From: Diphasiastrum complanatum
Lineage: Eukaryota > Streptophyta > Lycopodiopsida > Lycopodiales > Lycopodiaceae
Reading direction: 5' to 3'
DNA: 64,000 nt
NCBI GenBank assembly: GCA_029204225.1
Contig: CM055113.1
Coordinates: 28,305,934-28,369,933 of the forward strand
Shown here one piece after another: positions 23,230-35,395 of the stretch. Numbering within the stretch: position 1 is the stretch's first letter; every line of letters starts with the position of its first letter. The notes below the pieces were generated by a model that was given only the letters and a program-made list of their open reading frames with translations, did no database searches and was not told where the DNA came from. A program made the position numbers and the translations under genes.

Positions 23230-24090
23230 GTCGACGTAGTCGGTTTCCAATTCAGATTTCTTCTTTAGGTAGTAGATCGTAGTCATCCAGCTGTAATCAT
23301 CTATGAACGTCAAGAAATACCTCGATCTTGAGAGCGAATCCATTTTCATCGGTCCACAAACATCTGAGTGGACGAGCTCAAGAACTTCTTTGGATCTTCT
23401 TCCCTCATGTGTAAATGGATTCCGATGTTGTTTGCCTTTCTGACAGACTTCGTAGAACTCAGTATCGGGTCTTGATATCTTTAGACCTGTGACTATGTCT
23501 TTCTTACACATGTCATACAGACTCCTCATGTCCAGATACATTCTCCTGTGCCAGAGCTAATCTTCATTTTCTGATGCGTTTAATATGCTATCAGAGTTGC
23601 TGATTATTTTGGCTTGGTAGAAGTTTCCTTCTCTGCATCCAACCGTTAGCAATTTGTTTGTAGTTTTCTCGATTATGCGGCATGTATTGCCATCGAACAA
23701 AGCTCGAATTCCAAGATCTGCCATCTTGGAGACTGATAGCAGATCTTTCTCAATGAAGGCACGTAGAGTGCTCCTGGCAACTCTGCTTGACCTTACAGTG
23801 TCCGTAGCTATAGAGTCCCGATGGCTTTGACTCGTGTTTGCTCCCATCACCTAGAATAACTACTTTGTTATTTTCGAGTTCTCTGAAGTCGTTCAAGATT
23901 TTCTTGTTGCAAGTGATGTGTGATGTTGCTCCTGAATCAATGACTACATCGTAGTCTTGTTCAGTGTAGCTCGTTGAAGCTTCATCAAGTATTGTGAAGG
24001 CTTCATCACCTCTATCTGCATCTTTGGATGATTCTGCAACATTTGCTTTCTCAACCTTGTTCTTTCTTTTTGGGTTGAATATGAACATAT
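23230..24090 (-). pseudogene. Copia protease-integrase fragment, minus strand
   Basis: Two frames joined by a shift near 23800 give, in order, a basic linker after the zinc knuckle (FNPKRKNKVEKANV), the protease site (VIDSGATSHITCNK), the pre-integrase region (KDLLSVSKMADLG), and the start of the integrase core (LVHSDVCGPM and FLTFIDDYSWM). It stops after the first integrase segment, where DNA changes to the plus-strand fragment. Orientation is opposite to the LTR and primer-binding site at 21.7-22.4 kb, so it is a separate copy. Confidence 0.82.
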
Positions 24091-26930
24091 CTACAATATG
24101 AGAAATCAATAATACCATTGCCATGCCGAGAAATTCAATCAACAATAGATAACAACTAGCAATATTAAGACCTCAAAATATTGAAATAAATACAAGCAGT
24201 CTATCAAACTTAGTGATTGATATCTTGCATATTGTGATGTCCTAGAGAGCAATTTAGAAGCACATCTTAGGTTACAAAAAACTTTTTGGCGCAGCTTAAG
24301 TAGTCCATGGAAGTTGCTTATGTCACCAAAATGATAGGAATCCTTTTCCTAGAAATTAAGTCAGCATGCTCTTTGTTATCGACTGAGCCAATTCTTGCTT
24401 AGCAGACAGATACTTGGCAAGTTGCTCTCACCTAGCAACCTATTTTGAAACTCATTCTGTATCTCCTTTTTAGTACTTGGGAGGTAGAGATGACAAACTT
24501 CCTGACCTTATATGTAGTATCCATTATTCAAAATACAAGTCAATCAAAACATTGCAGGGCAATAACAACTGTTGCTATCAGAAGCATTTGTGACATATTA
24601 AAGATCAAAATATTCAATCTCACAGGAAAAGAGAGCATACAAAAAACAATCAAGAAAAATTCCACACTTGTTATCCTACAGTAACAAGAATATATGTACT
24701 AGAATTTAACTATGTGCTCATGACGAAAACCCCACAATGAACATTGACAGTAAGTTGTGCTGATCAGATGAATGTGAAGCAAAAGGAGAATGATAATCTC
24801 CACAAGTATACTGCAAATAAAGATTGTGACTCTTGTTGAAGTAAATGCTCATCCAAACAAATGCTTTATCCAGTATCATAGGAAAAGTTTATAGCCAAAA
24901 TCCCACGATGAACATTGATAGAAATAACTTAAGTTGTGCTAATCAAATGAATGTGAAGCAAAAAGAGAATGATGATATTCACAAGTACACTGCAAATAAA
25001 GATTGTGACCCTTGTTGAAGTAAATGCTCATCCCAACCAATGCTTTATCCAGTAGCATAGGAAATAAATAAATGACTCTGTCAGCCTCTCATGTAGTTTT
25101 GTCTGGAGGTTGATATGCCGCTGCACAAGAAACTCAACTAAGTCTTGTGGATAGAAGACAAGGGTTTTGCTTTTAAAAGATCACCACGAAGAAGAGTCAA
25201 CATGGAAAATAGAGGAAACATCAGTCGGTAGGTCACAGGTGTCATGACTTCAAAGATATCAAGTGATCTTTAAGAGAACGTAGCCAGCCCAATAATATAA
25301 GTTGCACCTTACAAAGTAGCAACTGAAGTGGAAACGCACATAGAGATGTTGAGCCTGGCACTTGAGCAAAGGTGACTAAGGTTGATGCTGGTACTTAAAG
25401 CATGCTACATGACACTAACATACAAGTAATGTCAATGACTTCCTAAACCTCATACATGAAGGAAGTAATAGGCCAAGGATTTTCTCAATTGTAGTGAGGA
25501 CACTAGGTAAAAGAGGTTCATAACCTCGAGAAAATTGCAAAATTGAAACCCAATACTGGTGTTGATTGACTTCTGTAGCTAAACTCCAATCAAACCTCTA
25601 ATATTGTTCAAGATGTGGTTCAAGGAGTTGAGATTGTCTGTCATCAAAAGAACGATATGCAGTAAATAGTATCTAGATCCCAAGAAGTTATGCAATTCTT
25701 TTCAAAAATGGGTAAAAATATAAGATTGTTAGTCTAAGATGCACATGCAACAGAACAGTCTCCCAAAAGAAAAAAGTAAATTGTGAGACAGAGAGTATAC
25801 ATGTAGTAGCAATTAAATGAGTACAGTTTAGAAAATCGACCCACGAGAACAAGACAAGACCTTGGGTCATATGCAAATCTATGTCTATTATATAAGACAA
25901 AAGGTGCAAGTAGAAAAGATGTAAGTATGAAGCTCACATTTTATTTTTATATCGAGAAAAATCATGAACTAAAATGTTGCCACATCTTTTGAGAACAATA
26001 ATGGCTACCAATTTTTAAAAAATGACTATCAAAAGTGCATGTGACCAAATTTTGAGAGTTCAAAACAATGTGTATGATATCAGTGAAGCTGTCTAACCTA
26101 AACATAAGAAGAGAAATAGCTGATCATATTCAAGTAACTAATATATAACGGCCAAATTAGAAAAGATTACAAGAAATGCATGCACCTCATAATGCCAATC
26201 CAAAATTCTGGTGAGGAATGATAGCCGAAACGGATACGATGGCAAGAGAATCAGCATTATCATTTGAAAAACCAAGTTGACAACCAATATCCATGTAGGG
26301 AATTTTATGAAGCAAAGACAATAACTGACATTTCTTATTATATACCTACTACTACATCTCATAAGAGGCCATAATTGGCAAGGTTCATAAGCATTAACTC
26401 CCTTGGACAAGATACTTAATTTCATGGCAACTCCATTGTTTCATCAAGTGGATTAGATTTTCTTTCTTGCTTGTGGATTAATGTAGATTCCAGTATTCAA
26501 GTCAACTATAAAGGCTAGAAATGTGGTGTAAATCTTGCAGATTCTTGACATTCTAGTTCTTGATGTTTTTGGGATGTCCGATAATCAAAAGACTGGTTGG
26601 TTTCTTGATTCTTGGACTTCTAAAATGCTGTAGATTAGCTTCTTTTTTCTTGTTTTGTTTTCTGTTAATGCTGTAGATTAATTGGAGGTTCAATAGTTGT
26701 TCCTTGGTTGTTTTTAGAGTAGGTAGCTATAGGAACCATTGAACGTTCATTTGGGATGCATGCTGATCTGTAAATGAATGTTCATGGCTTGCATTTCTGA
26801 TTGAGTGTGAGTGCTTTCAAGAGTGAACGACCCTGAGTTGTCCTCTGACAGGCATGACATTATACTACATCGATACCAGTCTCTTTCTGCCTGATTTGGG
26901 CCTTGAATAAGAACATTAACTTTCAAGAAA
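24091..26930. other. Unassigned DNA with one tandem duplication
   Basis: No coding region is supported. Two units of about 175 bp (roughly 24722-24890 and 24895-25070) share words such as AATGAACATTGA or GATGAACATTGA, AATGTGAAGCAAAA and AATGCTTTATCCAGTA. The remainder is AT-rich without recognisable motifs. Confidence 0.45.
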
Positions 26931-27258
26931 ATGCCTAAACGTGCCGGCAAAAATAGTTCTAAAACTAAGAAGAAGCAAAGAACTAGTAAACCGATCCTCC
27001 TAAGCAGAGGAATCTGTAAACACGGAGGGAACAAAGAAGAAAATACAATTGTGAATGATGATATTCCTATCTTAGGAGGTCATTTAGAGCACTTGAGATC
27101 ACCATGTTTGGATGAGATGAGACTAGAAGAAGAATATGAGCCTAGCTCACACTCTCAAAGAAACATAGTAGGAAATGTATGATTGTGTTTAGACCTAGAT
27201 TCAGATGAGTGTAGAGACTTATGCAATGATGAGAATGACAAGAATGATGTACAAACAT
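26931..27258 (+). pseudogene. Small hypothetical ORF, basic then acidic
   Basis: An ATG opens a frame with a strongly basic start (MPKRAGKNSSKTKKKQRTSK). It reaches TGA at 27181 and continues in the same frame with an acidic stretch (LCLDLDSDECRD, then NDENDKNDVQT) to TAA at 27258, 109 codons in all. The basic-then-acidic design and persistence of one frame suggest former coding sequence, perhaps the first exon of a transposase or nuclear protein. I do not recognise it. Confidence 0.3.
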
Positions 27259-27966
27259 AATCACAAGAATGACACATGAATGTATTTATGATTATTAATA
27301 CTTATATTCAATTACATTCAATTTTTCTTTTATATCTCTCATATGCAAACATGATATAGAAGGAAATGTGTTTTAATTAAAATACTCGAACCTTACAGTT
27401 ATGTCCAATTTCATAATGTCACCTCATATTCCCTCCCTACGACATGTAGATTTTTCCTATCAAGGAAAGATTAAAATCTTGTCTTTAACAAGAGAAAGAA
27501 TTGAGGTGCTTACGATAGTGATGGTGGCTTTGTCCTTTTCTGCAATTCATGCTTTGTGTATGATTACTCTTTGATCTTCTCAATTAGTTTGAGTTTTGTC
27601 ACAAACATAGAGTACTTGACGGAGGGGACAATATGTATTCCTTATATTGCTAAAATTTTCAAATGATAGAATATTATAGAAAGAATAGAAGGCCAATCCA
27701 TTTTAATGAAGCCTTAGATATTTCATAATCCATGTTCGTTTCCTATGCATAAGGAAGATCATGAACAATGCACCCTTTAGGGAGGTATGGTATTGTGGCT
27801 AGATTTATGTCAAGGTATTTTTACTTCTGTAATAGTAGATTTAACCATTAAGACGGTTGATATTCAAGCAAATGTTTTGTTTCCAGACTCAAATGATTTT
27901 CCTTCGCGAATTGTTCGCGACAGTTTCGAGGCTGAACAAGAATCAAAATATTTCGCGACATGATAT
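27259..27966. other. No recognisable feature
   Basis: AT-rich noncoding DNA between the small ORF and a 33-bp repeat. Nothing further is supported. Confidence 0.4.
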
Positions 27967-28066
27967 TGTTCGCGAATCTTTCGAGTTTCAACAAGAACCT
28001 GTTCACGAATCTTTTGAGTTTCAACAAGAACCTGTTTGCAAATCTTTCGAGTTTGAACACGAATAG
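27967..28066 (+). repeat. 33-bp minisatellite, three units
   Basis: Three near-identical 33-bp units read, in one plus-strand frame, as an 11-residue repeat with the core SFEFQQEP. Because 33 is a multiple of three the frame is kept, but no longer ORF or motif supports a protein. Confidence 0.75.
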
Positions 28067-28149
28067 AAATGTTTCGAGTTAGAGTTCATTTCTCAGCCTT
28101 TGTCAATTAAATTGTGCACTTTGTTAGTAGAACCAAGATTTGTCTGATA

Positions 28150-28340
28150 AGGTATTCTACAAAGTGGCAAGTTGGATTAACCCCAATCTTCTTCGCTGCT
28201 TCTCGAACAAAGCTTTACTGAGTGGCTTTGTAAAGATATCAGTTGTCATTTCCTCTGTAGGTATAAAGACCATCTTCAGTATCTTCTTTTCGACTAAGTC
28301 CCGAATAACATGATACTTGGCCAAATTTTATGTCAAATTT
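28150..28340 (-). pseudogene. Copia RNase H C-terminal fragment
   Basis: On the minus strand the translation gives YHVIRDLVEKKILKMVFI then PTEEMTTDIFTKPL and FEKQRRLGL. This is the conserved end of copia polyproteins (RNase H tail). Nothing upstream in the polyprotein survives next to it, and no clear polypurine tract or LTR follows. Confidence 0.85.
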
Positions 28341-29548
28341 TTCCCTATGTCATCAAAAGAGAAGATGTAATTTTTTTCTCCCAACATGACAATCTTTGTA
28401 GACACAAATACCCTTCCCAATTCGCCTCACCAAGTTTCCTAATAAGCATATGCAAATCTGTCCATAAAGCACGTGACATATAAAAAATTTCAAGTGCATT
28501 GGCTTCAAAGAGCACATTCTTACTTTGTTCTATAGTTTTCTTGCAACTATGTGAATAACATTCTTCCCTCTTGTCCTAGCTAATTTTCTCTTTCTATCTT
28601 TTCTTTACTTACAATCCTTCAAATTAGTTTGTTCCTTTTTCTCACATATGCAAATTTCCTCCCCAAGAATCAAAATTCTCCTTCAAAGCATCAGTAATGT
28701 AAATCATATAAGTGCTAATATTGGCATTTTCCTGTTATTATAATAGGCATTGACCACATTAGTTCTATAATTTTCTTACTGATTGTTGTCAATGTTTACC
28801 ACCTCGCTTAATTATTTTTCAAAACTGCAATACCATGACCAGGCTGATATCAAAAATTTTGGTACCTACCCAACACTGGTTCATAGTAGCATTGTGCTCC
28901 AATTGGCTGGGCCTCCAAGTAGAACTAAAGTGCAAATAGTATGCTTATAGGATGTACTGTGTGGCCTTGTGTATGAATGGTGTACATCGTATATCAATGT
29001 AACAGTTGTAGAGAAAAAATAAAAATTTAAGGAGAATATTCTACTATGATGTATCCATAATTCTTTAACGCATTTGACTGCACGTGTGGTTAATGTTTAC
29101 TACAATACTGATATATACTACGTATACTATAATTTGAAATCTGAAATGTTTGTAACTCTCATAGTGGGACCTTGTCCCTTAATGTTGTACAAATGTATAT
29201 AAATGTAAAGAAATGTGCAAAGTGGTAGTAGACTGTAGATAATTGTGCAGACTGGTATTAGACCTACCATGTAGGTGGACCTGCGAGCAGAAAATAACAA
29301 TTTGAGGAGAATATGTCAGTGTCCCCATCACTCTCTAAGTTTCTAACCACTCGCCAAATAACTTCACTGTGAATGATGATTATCTATTACTAAAGGTATA
29401 TTTCAGTGTCCATCACTCTCTAACCCATGCGCCAATTTAGATTCACTGTGGATGATGATTCTCTCCTCCTACAGGTATATTAGTATATATTACTATAAAT
29501 TGCAATCTGAATGTTATTATCGTGTGTTAAAGTAGAGAAATGAAAGCA
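28341..29548. other. Unassigned DNA with a short diverged duplication
   Basis: No gene is visible. A duplication of about 75 bp with period near 88 lies at 29312-29480 (both copies contain CAGTGTCC...CATCACTCTCTAA and CACTGTG.ATGATGATT). Confidence 0.4.
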
Positions 29549-29905
29549 TTAAAGCATGAAAGCAGCCTCATTTCTGTCACAACTTACAAGCATTTTGGTA
29601 GATGGATGCATCATGGTCCATGGATCGATGGGCGTTGGGGCCATTGGGCATAGAATCTGGAAAGCAAGGAGGAGTGGTGTGGTGGGGTCGAGTCTGTGAT
29701 GGTCGGCGAGATACTCATTGCCAGATGATAGATCCCGATCATTGCACCGTGCGAGCAGTCGAATAAAATCAGCTGCAGGCTGCAGCTGCTGCTCATTGCT
29801 GGGCAGTGCGAGTGCGGCGTAAGATGGCTGATGCAGCCCGCAGCCCCCTTCAACTTGAAGTTTCTCACGGAAAGCCCAGCATTGCAACACGTCGTTTCTG
29901 AAGAC
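29549..29905 (-). CDS. Hypothetical ORF or exon in a GC-richer patch
   Basis: A minus-strand frame of about 118 codons (NDVLQCWAFREKLQVEGG at the start, DRDLSSGNEYLADHHRLDP in the middle, ending DRNEAAFML stop) stands in DNA visibly richer in G and C than its surroundings. It is preceded on the minus strand by an AG-ending pyrimidine-containing stretch that could be a splice acceptor. It may be the last exon of a host gene or a captured gene fragment. I do not recognise the protein. A competing frame (30018-29611) overlaps it, so coding status is uncertain. Confidence 0.3.
   Translation of the reverse strand, partial: VFRNDVLQCWAFREKLQVEGGCGLHQPSYAALALPSNEQQLQPAADFIRLLARCNDRDLSSGNEYLADHHRLDPTTPLLLAFQILCPMAPTPIDPWTMMHPSTKMLVSCDRNEAAFML
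29770..29788. repeat. Perfect 9-bp inverted repeat with one-base centre
   Basis: CAGCTGCAG-G-CTGCAGCTG, a 19-bp palindrome inside the GC-richer patch. Confidence 0.9.
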
Positions 29906-30180
29906 CTGACATACTTTTGCCAGGGGGACCTGTCATTTCGGCAATCGCTGAAATTTGACACTATAGAGAAGGGCAGACTAGAGAGTGTTTTGGATTGAAG
30001 GGTGCTGTGCCCACTCACCTTTCAATAGCCTATTCTTGGACAAAAGGCTCCCACTCTTGCCCTTCAAATGCGAACTTGAAAACAAAGTGATACGGGAGGG
30101 CCTTGGGGCCTTGGGTATCCAATTTTTTTAGGAAGTTTTAAAATGAAAAGATAAAATTGATGATTAGATAAAAGTAAAAA
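29906..30180. other. No recognisable feature
   Basis: Short stretch upstream (minus strand) of the hypothetical exon. Nothing is identified beyond the competing frame noted there. Confidence 0.3.
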
Positions 30181-30189
30181 TATATTGAC

Positions 30190-31480
30190 TAAAAAGAAGA
30201 CATGTATTGTTCAAAAGGTTTTTATAAACTTTAGATATTGGCTTTTAAGAAGCTCTTTGAGGTGCAAGATAATGGCTTGTAAGTTGGAAAAGGGTTTATG
30301 TAAACTCAACAACTGCCTTGTTAAGAAGTTTCAAAAAAGTCAAGATTTCAAGAGATTGTATTCAACTCAAGATTTGACCTGTTCAGTTCAAAAAACTCAA
30401 AAATATTGCTTTCTAAGAGCCTATGTTTATGGCTTTTGAAAGGATTTTATAAATGGAAAATATTGTCCACTAATAGATCTTAATGGACTAAAGATGTGAC
30501 ACTTCAAGAGGATCCATAAGCTCAATATATTGCATCATAAGAGGCCTTCAAAACTGATAATTTGCCCATTTTATGATTCAAATCGTTCCTAAGAAACTTA
30601 TTAAACTCAAGAGAGATATTTAACCCAAAAGATATTGCATGTTAAATAGATTCAAGATTTGGCCTTTTAAAAGACTAGATAAACTGAAATTATCATGTCA
30701 TAAAAGGCATAAATGGACTCTATATTGACTTTTAAGAGGCTTCAATAAGCTCAAAATTTGACCTTCCAAAAGATGTACATAAACCCAGTGTGAAAGTACT
30801 ATACTTTAGGACCATAAATGGATCTACAACAGATCCACAAGAGTGATTGGATGCTTGCTTAACAATCCATCAAAAAACTAGACACAAAAAAGTTGATCTA
30901 GATTGGCAATTTGACAAACAACAAGCTTTAACAATCAAAACCGTTGATCAACATTGAAATCCGAGCCCACACGTGTCTACTATAGGCTATAGTACGGCCT
31001 TCAAGTTGAGAAACAAGTCGAAATTGATTTGGTTGCATTGGGATCACAAAAACTCAATGTACATAGTGAAGTAGCTTGAGATTGCCAATGAGCTCCAAAA
31101 AATTTCTATCTTCTCACTATGGGAGCTTAGAATACATAGCAAATTCGACTTCTTGCCCTAAAATGAAACCCTAGACTAGATCCTAGAGTTATGCTTGGTA
31201 GGTAGCTAGTTGGTCACATCTTAAACTTAGGTGTAGGTCCTATAAAGTAGGGATGACCACCAAATAGACATGACCAACTCTCTTGACTTGCCCTAACCTA
31301 CATTAGGAGTGAGTTGCCATGTGGCATCTTGGCCTTCCATGTGTGGAACCCAATTATACACAATATCTACAAAGCTCTACATGGCTAGATTTGCCAAAAT
31401 AGGCTATTTTATACACCCAAGAGACTTTTCTTGAAAGTCAGTTTGAGGTTAAAGATAATGGCATGTAGGAGAGTTCCTAA
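30190..31480. repeat. Degenerate tandem array interrupted by a solo LTR
   Basis: From about 30190 to 30788 the DNA repeats diffuse words such as AACTCAA, ATATTG and CTTTTAAGAGGCTT, at a spacing of some tens of bases. After the LTR at 30789-31415 the same vocabulary resumes: AGTTTGAGGTTAAAGATAATGGC near 31440 parallels a block near 30255. This looks like a very old minisatellite or decayed gene array. Unit length cannot be fixed by eye. Confidence 0.45.
30789..31415 (-). mobile_element. Solo copia LTR, minus orientation
   Basis: A third member of the LTR family at 20222 and 21717. On the minus strand it starts TGTATAAAATAGCC (31415) and ends ACTTTCACA (30789), 627 bp. Flanking 5-mers are CCCAG and CCCAA, a target duplication with one change. 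Compared with the copy at 20222 it lacks about 55 bp between short CAAGAAG repeats. The palindrome is the variant CACACGTGTC at 30968-30977 (plus strand). Confidence 0.85.
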
Positions 31481-32040
31481 ACTTAAAATAGGCTTGTTTG
31501 AAGTGTAGCACAATCACTTGCAAGAATAGTGGATGTGATTCACTTTGATGTTGGAAAGCTGCAATATAGAGGAAGAAGTCCAAAGGAGCTTGCAGATAGT
31601 GGTATATATTTTTATAAATTTTCATATGTACCACAAATGGATGGGGGTTTCGACAAGCTTGAAGCGATTCCATTTCCAAATTTTTAGAGTGATGAGTGGC
31701 CTACTCCTGACAGTATTGTTTCTGAATCCTTCATATGCAAGCTACTCTTGGATGTTAGAAATGCCATGAAGACAAGTACGATTTCGAAAATTGTTCACCT
31801 AAGTTGGCTGTTGTAGGACCCATTGCAACACCAGTGATGTCTTTTGCTTGGCACTTGGAAAAGTGTGGATCTTCGTTCGCTTCCGTAAAACCAGGTGCTT
31901 ATTATCCGCAAAATTTATTATTATTTTTTTTTTCAAAATTGGAAGCCTCTCAATTGCCCGCTACATTCCAACCTTCCTGAGAACTTCTTGCGAGTCTTGC
32001 TCGCCTCGTCGTCGTGTCGTTTGCTTTCTCTTGCTCATCT
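31481..32040. other. No recognisable feature
   Basis: DNA between the degenerate array and the end of the large minus-strand ORF. Short open frames here carry no motif. Confidence 0.35.
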
Positions 32041-32041
32041 T

Positions 32042-35000
32042 TCACCCCAAGGCTTCAAAAACTTGGAAGCAGAGCTTACTTCCGAAATTGAGCGGCCCCA
32101 GGTATTCTCTTATCCTCTCCACAAAGCCCATTTCTTGCCAATCCTCCACCATGGTCACATAACGTGACAACATGAAGGCCGCTCTATAGTATAGCCTGGC
32201 CATCATTTCATGGTCTTCTTCCTGCTGGAGGGCTACATTCGGGTTGATCTTAATGGGATCCAAGCCTCGATCCCAAAAACAATCTTGCTACATCAGAAAG
32301 GCCATAGATCTGCAATATTCGGCACTTTTTTGCACGCAAAGATCGGCACTTGTTTTGTACTTGTGTCTGAAGTCGAGTAACTGCAGCCTCAGATCATCCG
32401 GGGATGTTCTCTCTGAAATTCCCGAAATGACTGGCCAGTTTACCAACTCCACTCGTGGCTTTTCTACCGGCCATGGATTTATGCGTTTGAGTGGCATGTA
32501 GAAGGGATCCACTCGCTTCCATGTCAGTGCCTTCAGATACTCTTGGAGTCGTCTGCTATCTTTCAGGACTTTATTCCACCACTCTAGTTGCGGTTGTAGC
32601 GCTGCGATGATCTCAACCCTGGTGGAGTATTGGCTTTGATCTACGTCCTCTTTGCCTCCCCTCATGTTGGGAGGGTATTTCCTCTCAAACTTTTCTTACT
32701 CTCTTGTGTCAGCCAATTTGCCTCTGGGCCTAGTAGGGGAATTTGTCCTACGCGGTTGGAATGGCCTCACCAGATAATCATCTAGGGCCTTGGTGCCCGT
32801 GTCTTTTTCCTTGGCTTTCTCGCTTGTCGATGGCTCAGCTGCGCCCGTATCTTGTCTGGGCAAGAACCTTCTTGTCTCTGGTTGATTTGCCGGGAAGTCA
32901 TCATCACCCCCCATGTCGGTATTAGTTTCTGGAAGGTCAGGGGTGGAATGATATGGAGAGAGGGGTGCGGAAACGACAGGTTTCGGAGGGGTGGGTTTAA
33001 CAAATTATATGCCGCACCGGGGGAGTGGAGTTGTTGGAGGAACTCGTCCCGTCGGGCCTTGTATATGTCAGCTGGAGCTTTTGATGGGCCCATTATTTTG
33101 CTAGGAGGTGATGGAGAGAGGAAAGATAAGTTGGAATAAATGTTTCGAAAAAATTAAATGCAGAGTAGGAGGAGGGGTTAAAGGTGGGAGCGGGTCAGGG
33201 AAAAATTCTGAAAGCAGCACCGGCTCTTTGGCCACCCGATCCCGAGCTACCGTCTGAAGATTAGGTGTGTTTGTCCTGATTTCCAGCTCCATCATTCCCA
33301 TCATCGTCCCGTGGCTTCGTTGATTGAGCGCTTGCTTGGGCCTTGCACGCCGTGTCCCATAGTTGGTTCACCTTGTCCAAGACTTGCTGCAGGGTCTTCA
33401 TGGTATCTTCCAGCTGCTTCTGGGACTGCAGGATGATCCTCTCGGCCTCTCGTTCTTGGACTAGCCTTACATATTTTTCTATTCGGATGGCTGGGGCTTG
33501 TGGGGCCTATAATTGAATATCCTCGGGCTTGACTAGAGGAGCGTTGACTGTCATTGCACTCGATGATCCATCTCGTACTTGGTCGATTTGGACCATCTAG
33601 TGCTTCAGTTGCTGCTGGACCTCTTCCAGAGTGGTCTTCTGCCCGACCATCGCAGATTTTATTTCCACTGTTTCTCTCTCTTTTTCTTTGGCCAGCCTCT
33701 GATGATGTGTAATTTCCTGGTCTTGATGCTAGACCTTGCTCTCGAGCATTTGATATTGGCTAACCAACTAGTGCATATGGTAGCTCGTTTCAGATAGGCC
33801 GGTCATTGAGCGTTTGGCTGCTTCGGTGAGCTTCTCAGGGTTAGTGAGGGTTGGGTACTGATCTGGAGTGTGGGATGGTGAGGCTAAACCAAAAAATAAA
33901 CGTGGTGTTAGAGCTGAAGATGGAGGTGGAGGTGGAGGTAGTGGATGGATGATGTTAGTAACTATTGTGGTGGTGGTGGTTAGTGGAGGGGTCAGACTTC
34001 TTCCTGGCTGCTTATCTTTCTTTGGATCGTCATCGCTTATTTCCATCAGGTCCGCAACATTAAAATATTGTGATGTATCCAATGTGTGGACTTGTTGGGC
34101 CTGTGGTTATTGGTCTTGTGGTTGCTGAGCCGCTTCCGTGACCAGGGGACTGGATATCCCCACTCCTCCCCCCTCCCCCCCCAAAACTTGTGCCGGTGGT
34201 GATGTTGGTGGCGTTGGCGTAGTAATCAGTGTGGGTGGGGTGGTGACTTGATCTAGCGGACTTGTGACTTGGGATATTGTCGTACCAGGTGCTGGTGTAG
34301 AGGTAGTTGCTCCATCACCCCCGTATGTGAGGGTGATGAGTGTGGTTGTGAGGCCGTGGATGAGCTTCCATCATCTGAGGTGGAGCCATCTGAAACTGAT
34401 CCCATTGGCGATGTGCTTCCAGCTTGAAGCTTCTTTTGCATCCTTTGTTGCCTTGTGTCTGGCAACTGGGCCTTGGAGGTATCGGCCTCTTGAGCTCCGG
34501 AGGTTGCAGTTGCTTGTGAGTCCGGTTGTGGGCTTGTTTGCTTCTGTACCAGAGGGAGAATACTGGTGTTTACTCGTTTAGGCTGGGATCCGATGGTGAA
34601 GTTGCCCTTGATAGTGCACGCTTGGACTTTGTTGAATCAATGGGAATTTCCCATGCCTTGTCCGCAAGCTGCAAGTGTCGTTGAAGCTTTGGCCCATTCT
34701 GGACTTGGTGGAGGGTGATATTGTCAAGAGATATCCGAGTATTGTTATCGGCTGCTTGTTCTTAATGCACTCATGAAGGTAGTTTAAAACAAACTGAGCC
34801 CAATCATAGAGGTTCTGGGCATGCAGTCGTGAATCTGCCATCATGTGAAACAGGGACATGGGTACCCTCTGCAACTTGGTTCTTGGTCGTTGTGTGCACT
34901 TTCTCAAGTACGCACATGCCAATTGTAGTGTGGGTCATTGATTGCTTCGACTCGAGACCCGTACTTGTTTTTCCACTTGGCCACGGATGGGTCAATGAAT

Positions 35001-35359
35001 TTGAAATATGTTGTTTGCTCGATTTTTTTAAGTGTCTTGGTGACAACATTGGGTCCTCTTGGGAACCCAAAAGGTTGCAAGTCAGTCGGTGCAAATGATA
35101 TGTTGTAAACAGAGTTCCTCATAGGAGGAACTATTAGCTGGCACGACCTTGTTGTAGCATTGTAGTTGGCATATATCATATGCACGAGGTACGGGCTTTG
35201 ATATCCCGTCAGGACTGACATCTGGAACTCAATGGCTTGAAAGAAGGATGCTGCCTATTGGTACTAGTGTTGCATTTCAGTAAGATCCAGTTTGGACAAT
35301 TAGATGTCGAGCTTATTGGCATCAGGGTCATCAGAACTGGAGGCAGGGTTGGTAGACAT
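32042..35359 (-). pseudogene. Large decayed ORF of unknown family, beside gypsy pol
   Basis: Beginning at an ATG at 35359 (MSTNPASSSDDPDANK), several minus-strand frames together describe a protein of roughly 1,100 residues. An N-terminal domain (SVLTGYQSPYLVHMIYAN, then QPFGFPRGPNVVTKTL and DPSVAKWKNKYGSRVEAI) is followed by a long Gln/Ser/Thr/Pro-rich middle (about 34500-33100). A conserved C-terminal region (ALDDYLVRPFQPRR, MRGGKEDVDQ, WKRVDPFYMPLKRINPW, MMARLYYRAAF, IREYLGPLNFGSK) runs to 32042. The C-terminal region recurs at 61776-62821 at moderate identity, so it is a real family. It lies 3' of the gypsy integrase on the same strand. It could be an extra 3' gene of that element, or the gag-region gene of a second, tandem copy. 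Many stops and shifts; function unknown. Confidence 0.6.
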
Positions 35360-35395
35360 GATGAAAAAATTGGGAAATAAGAATCTGGAAAAGGG

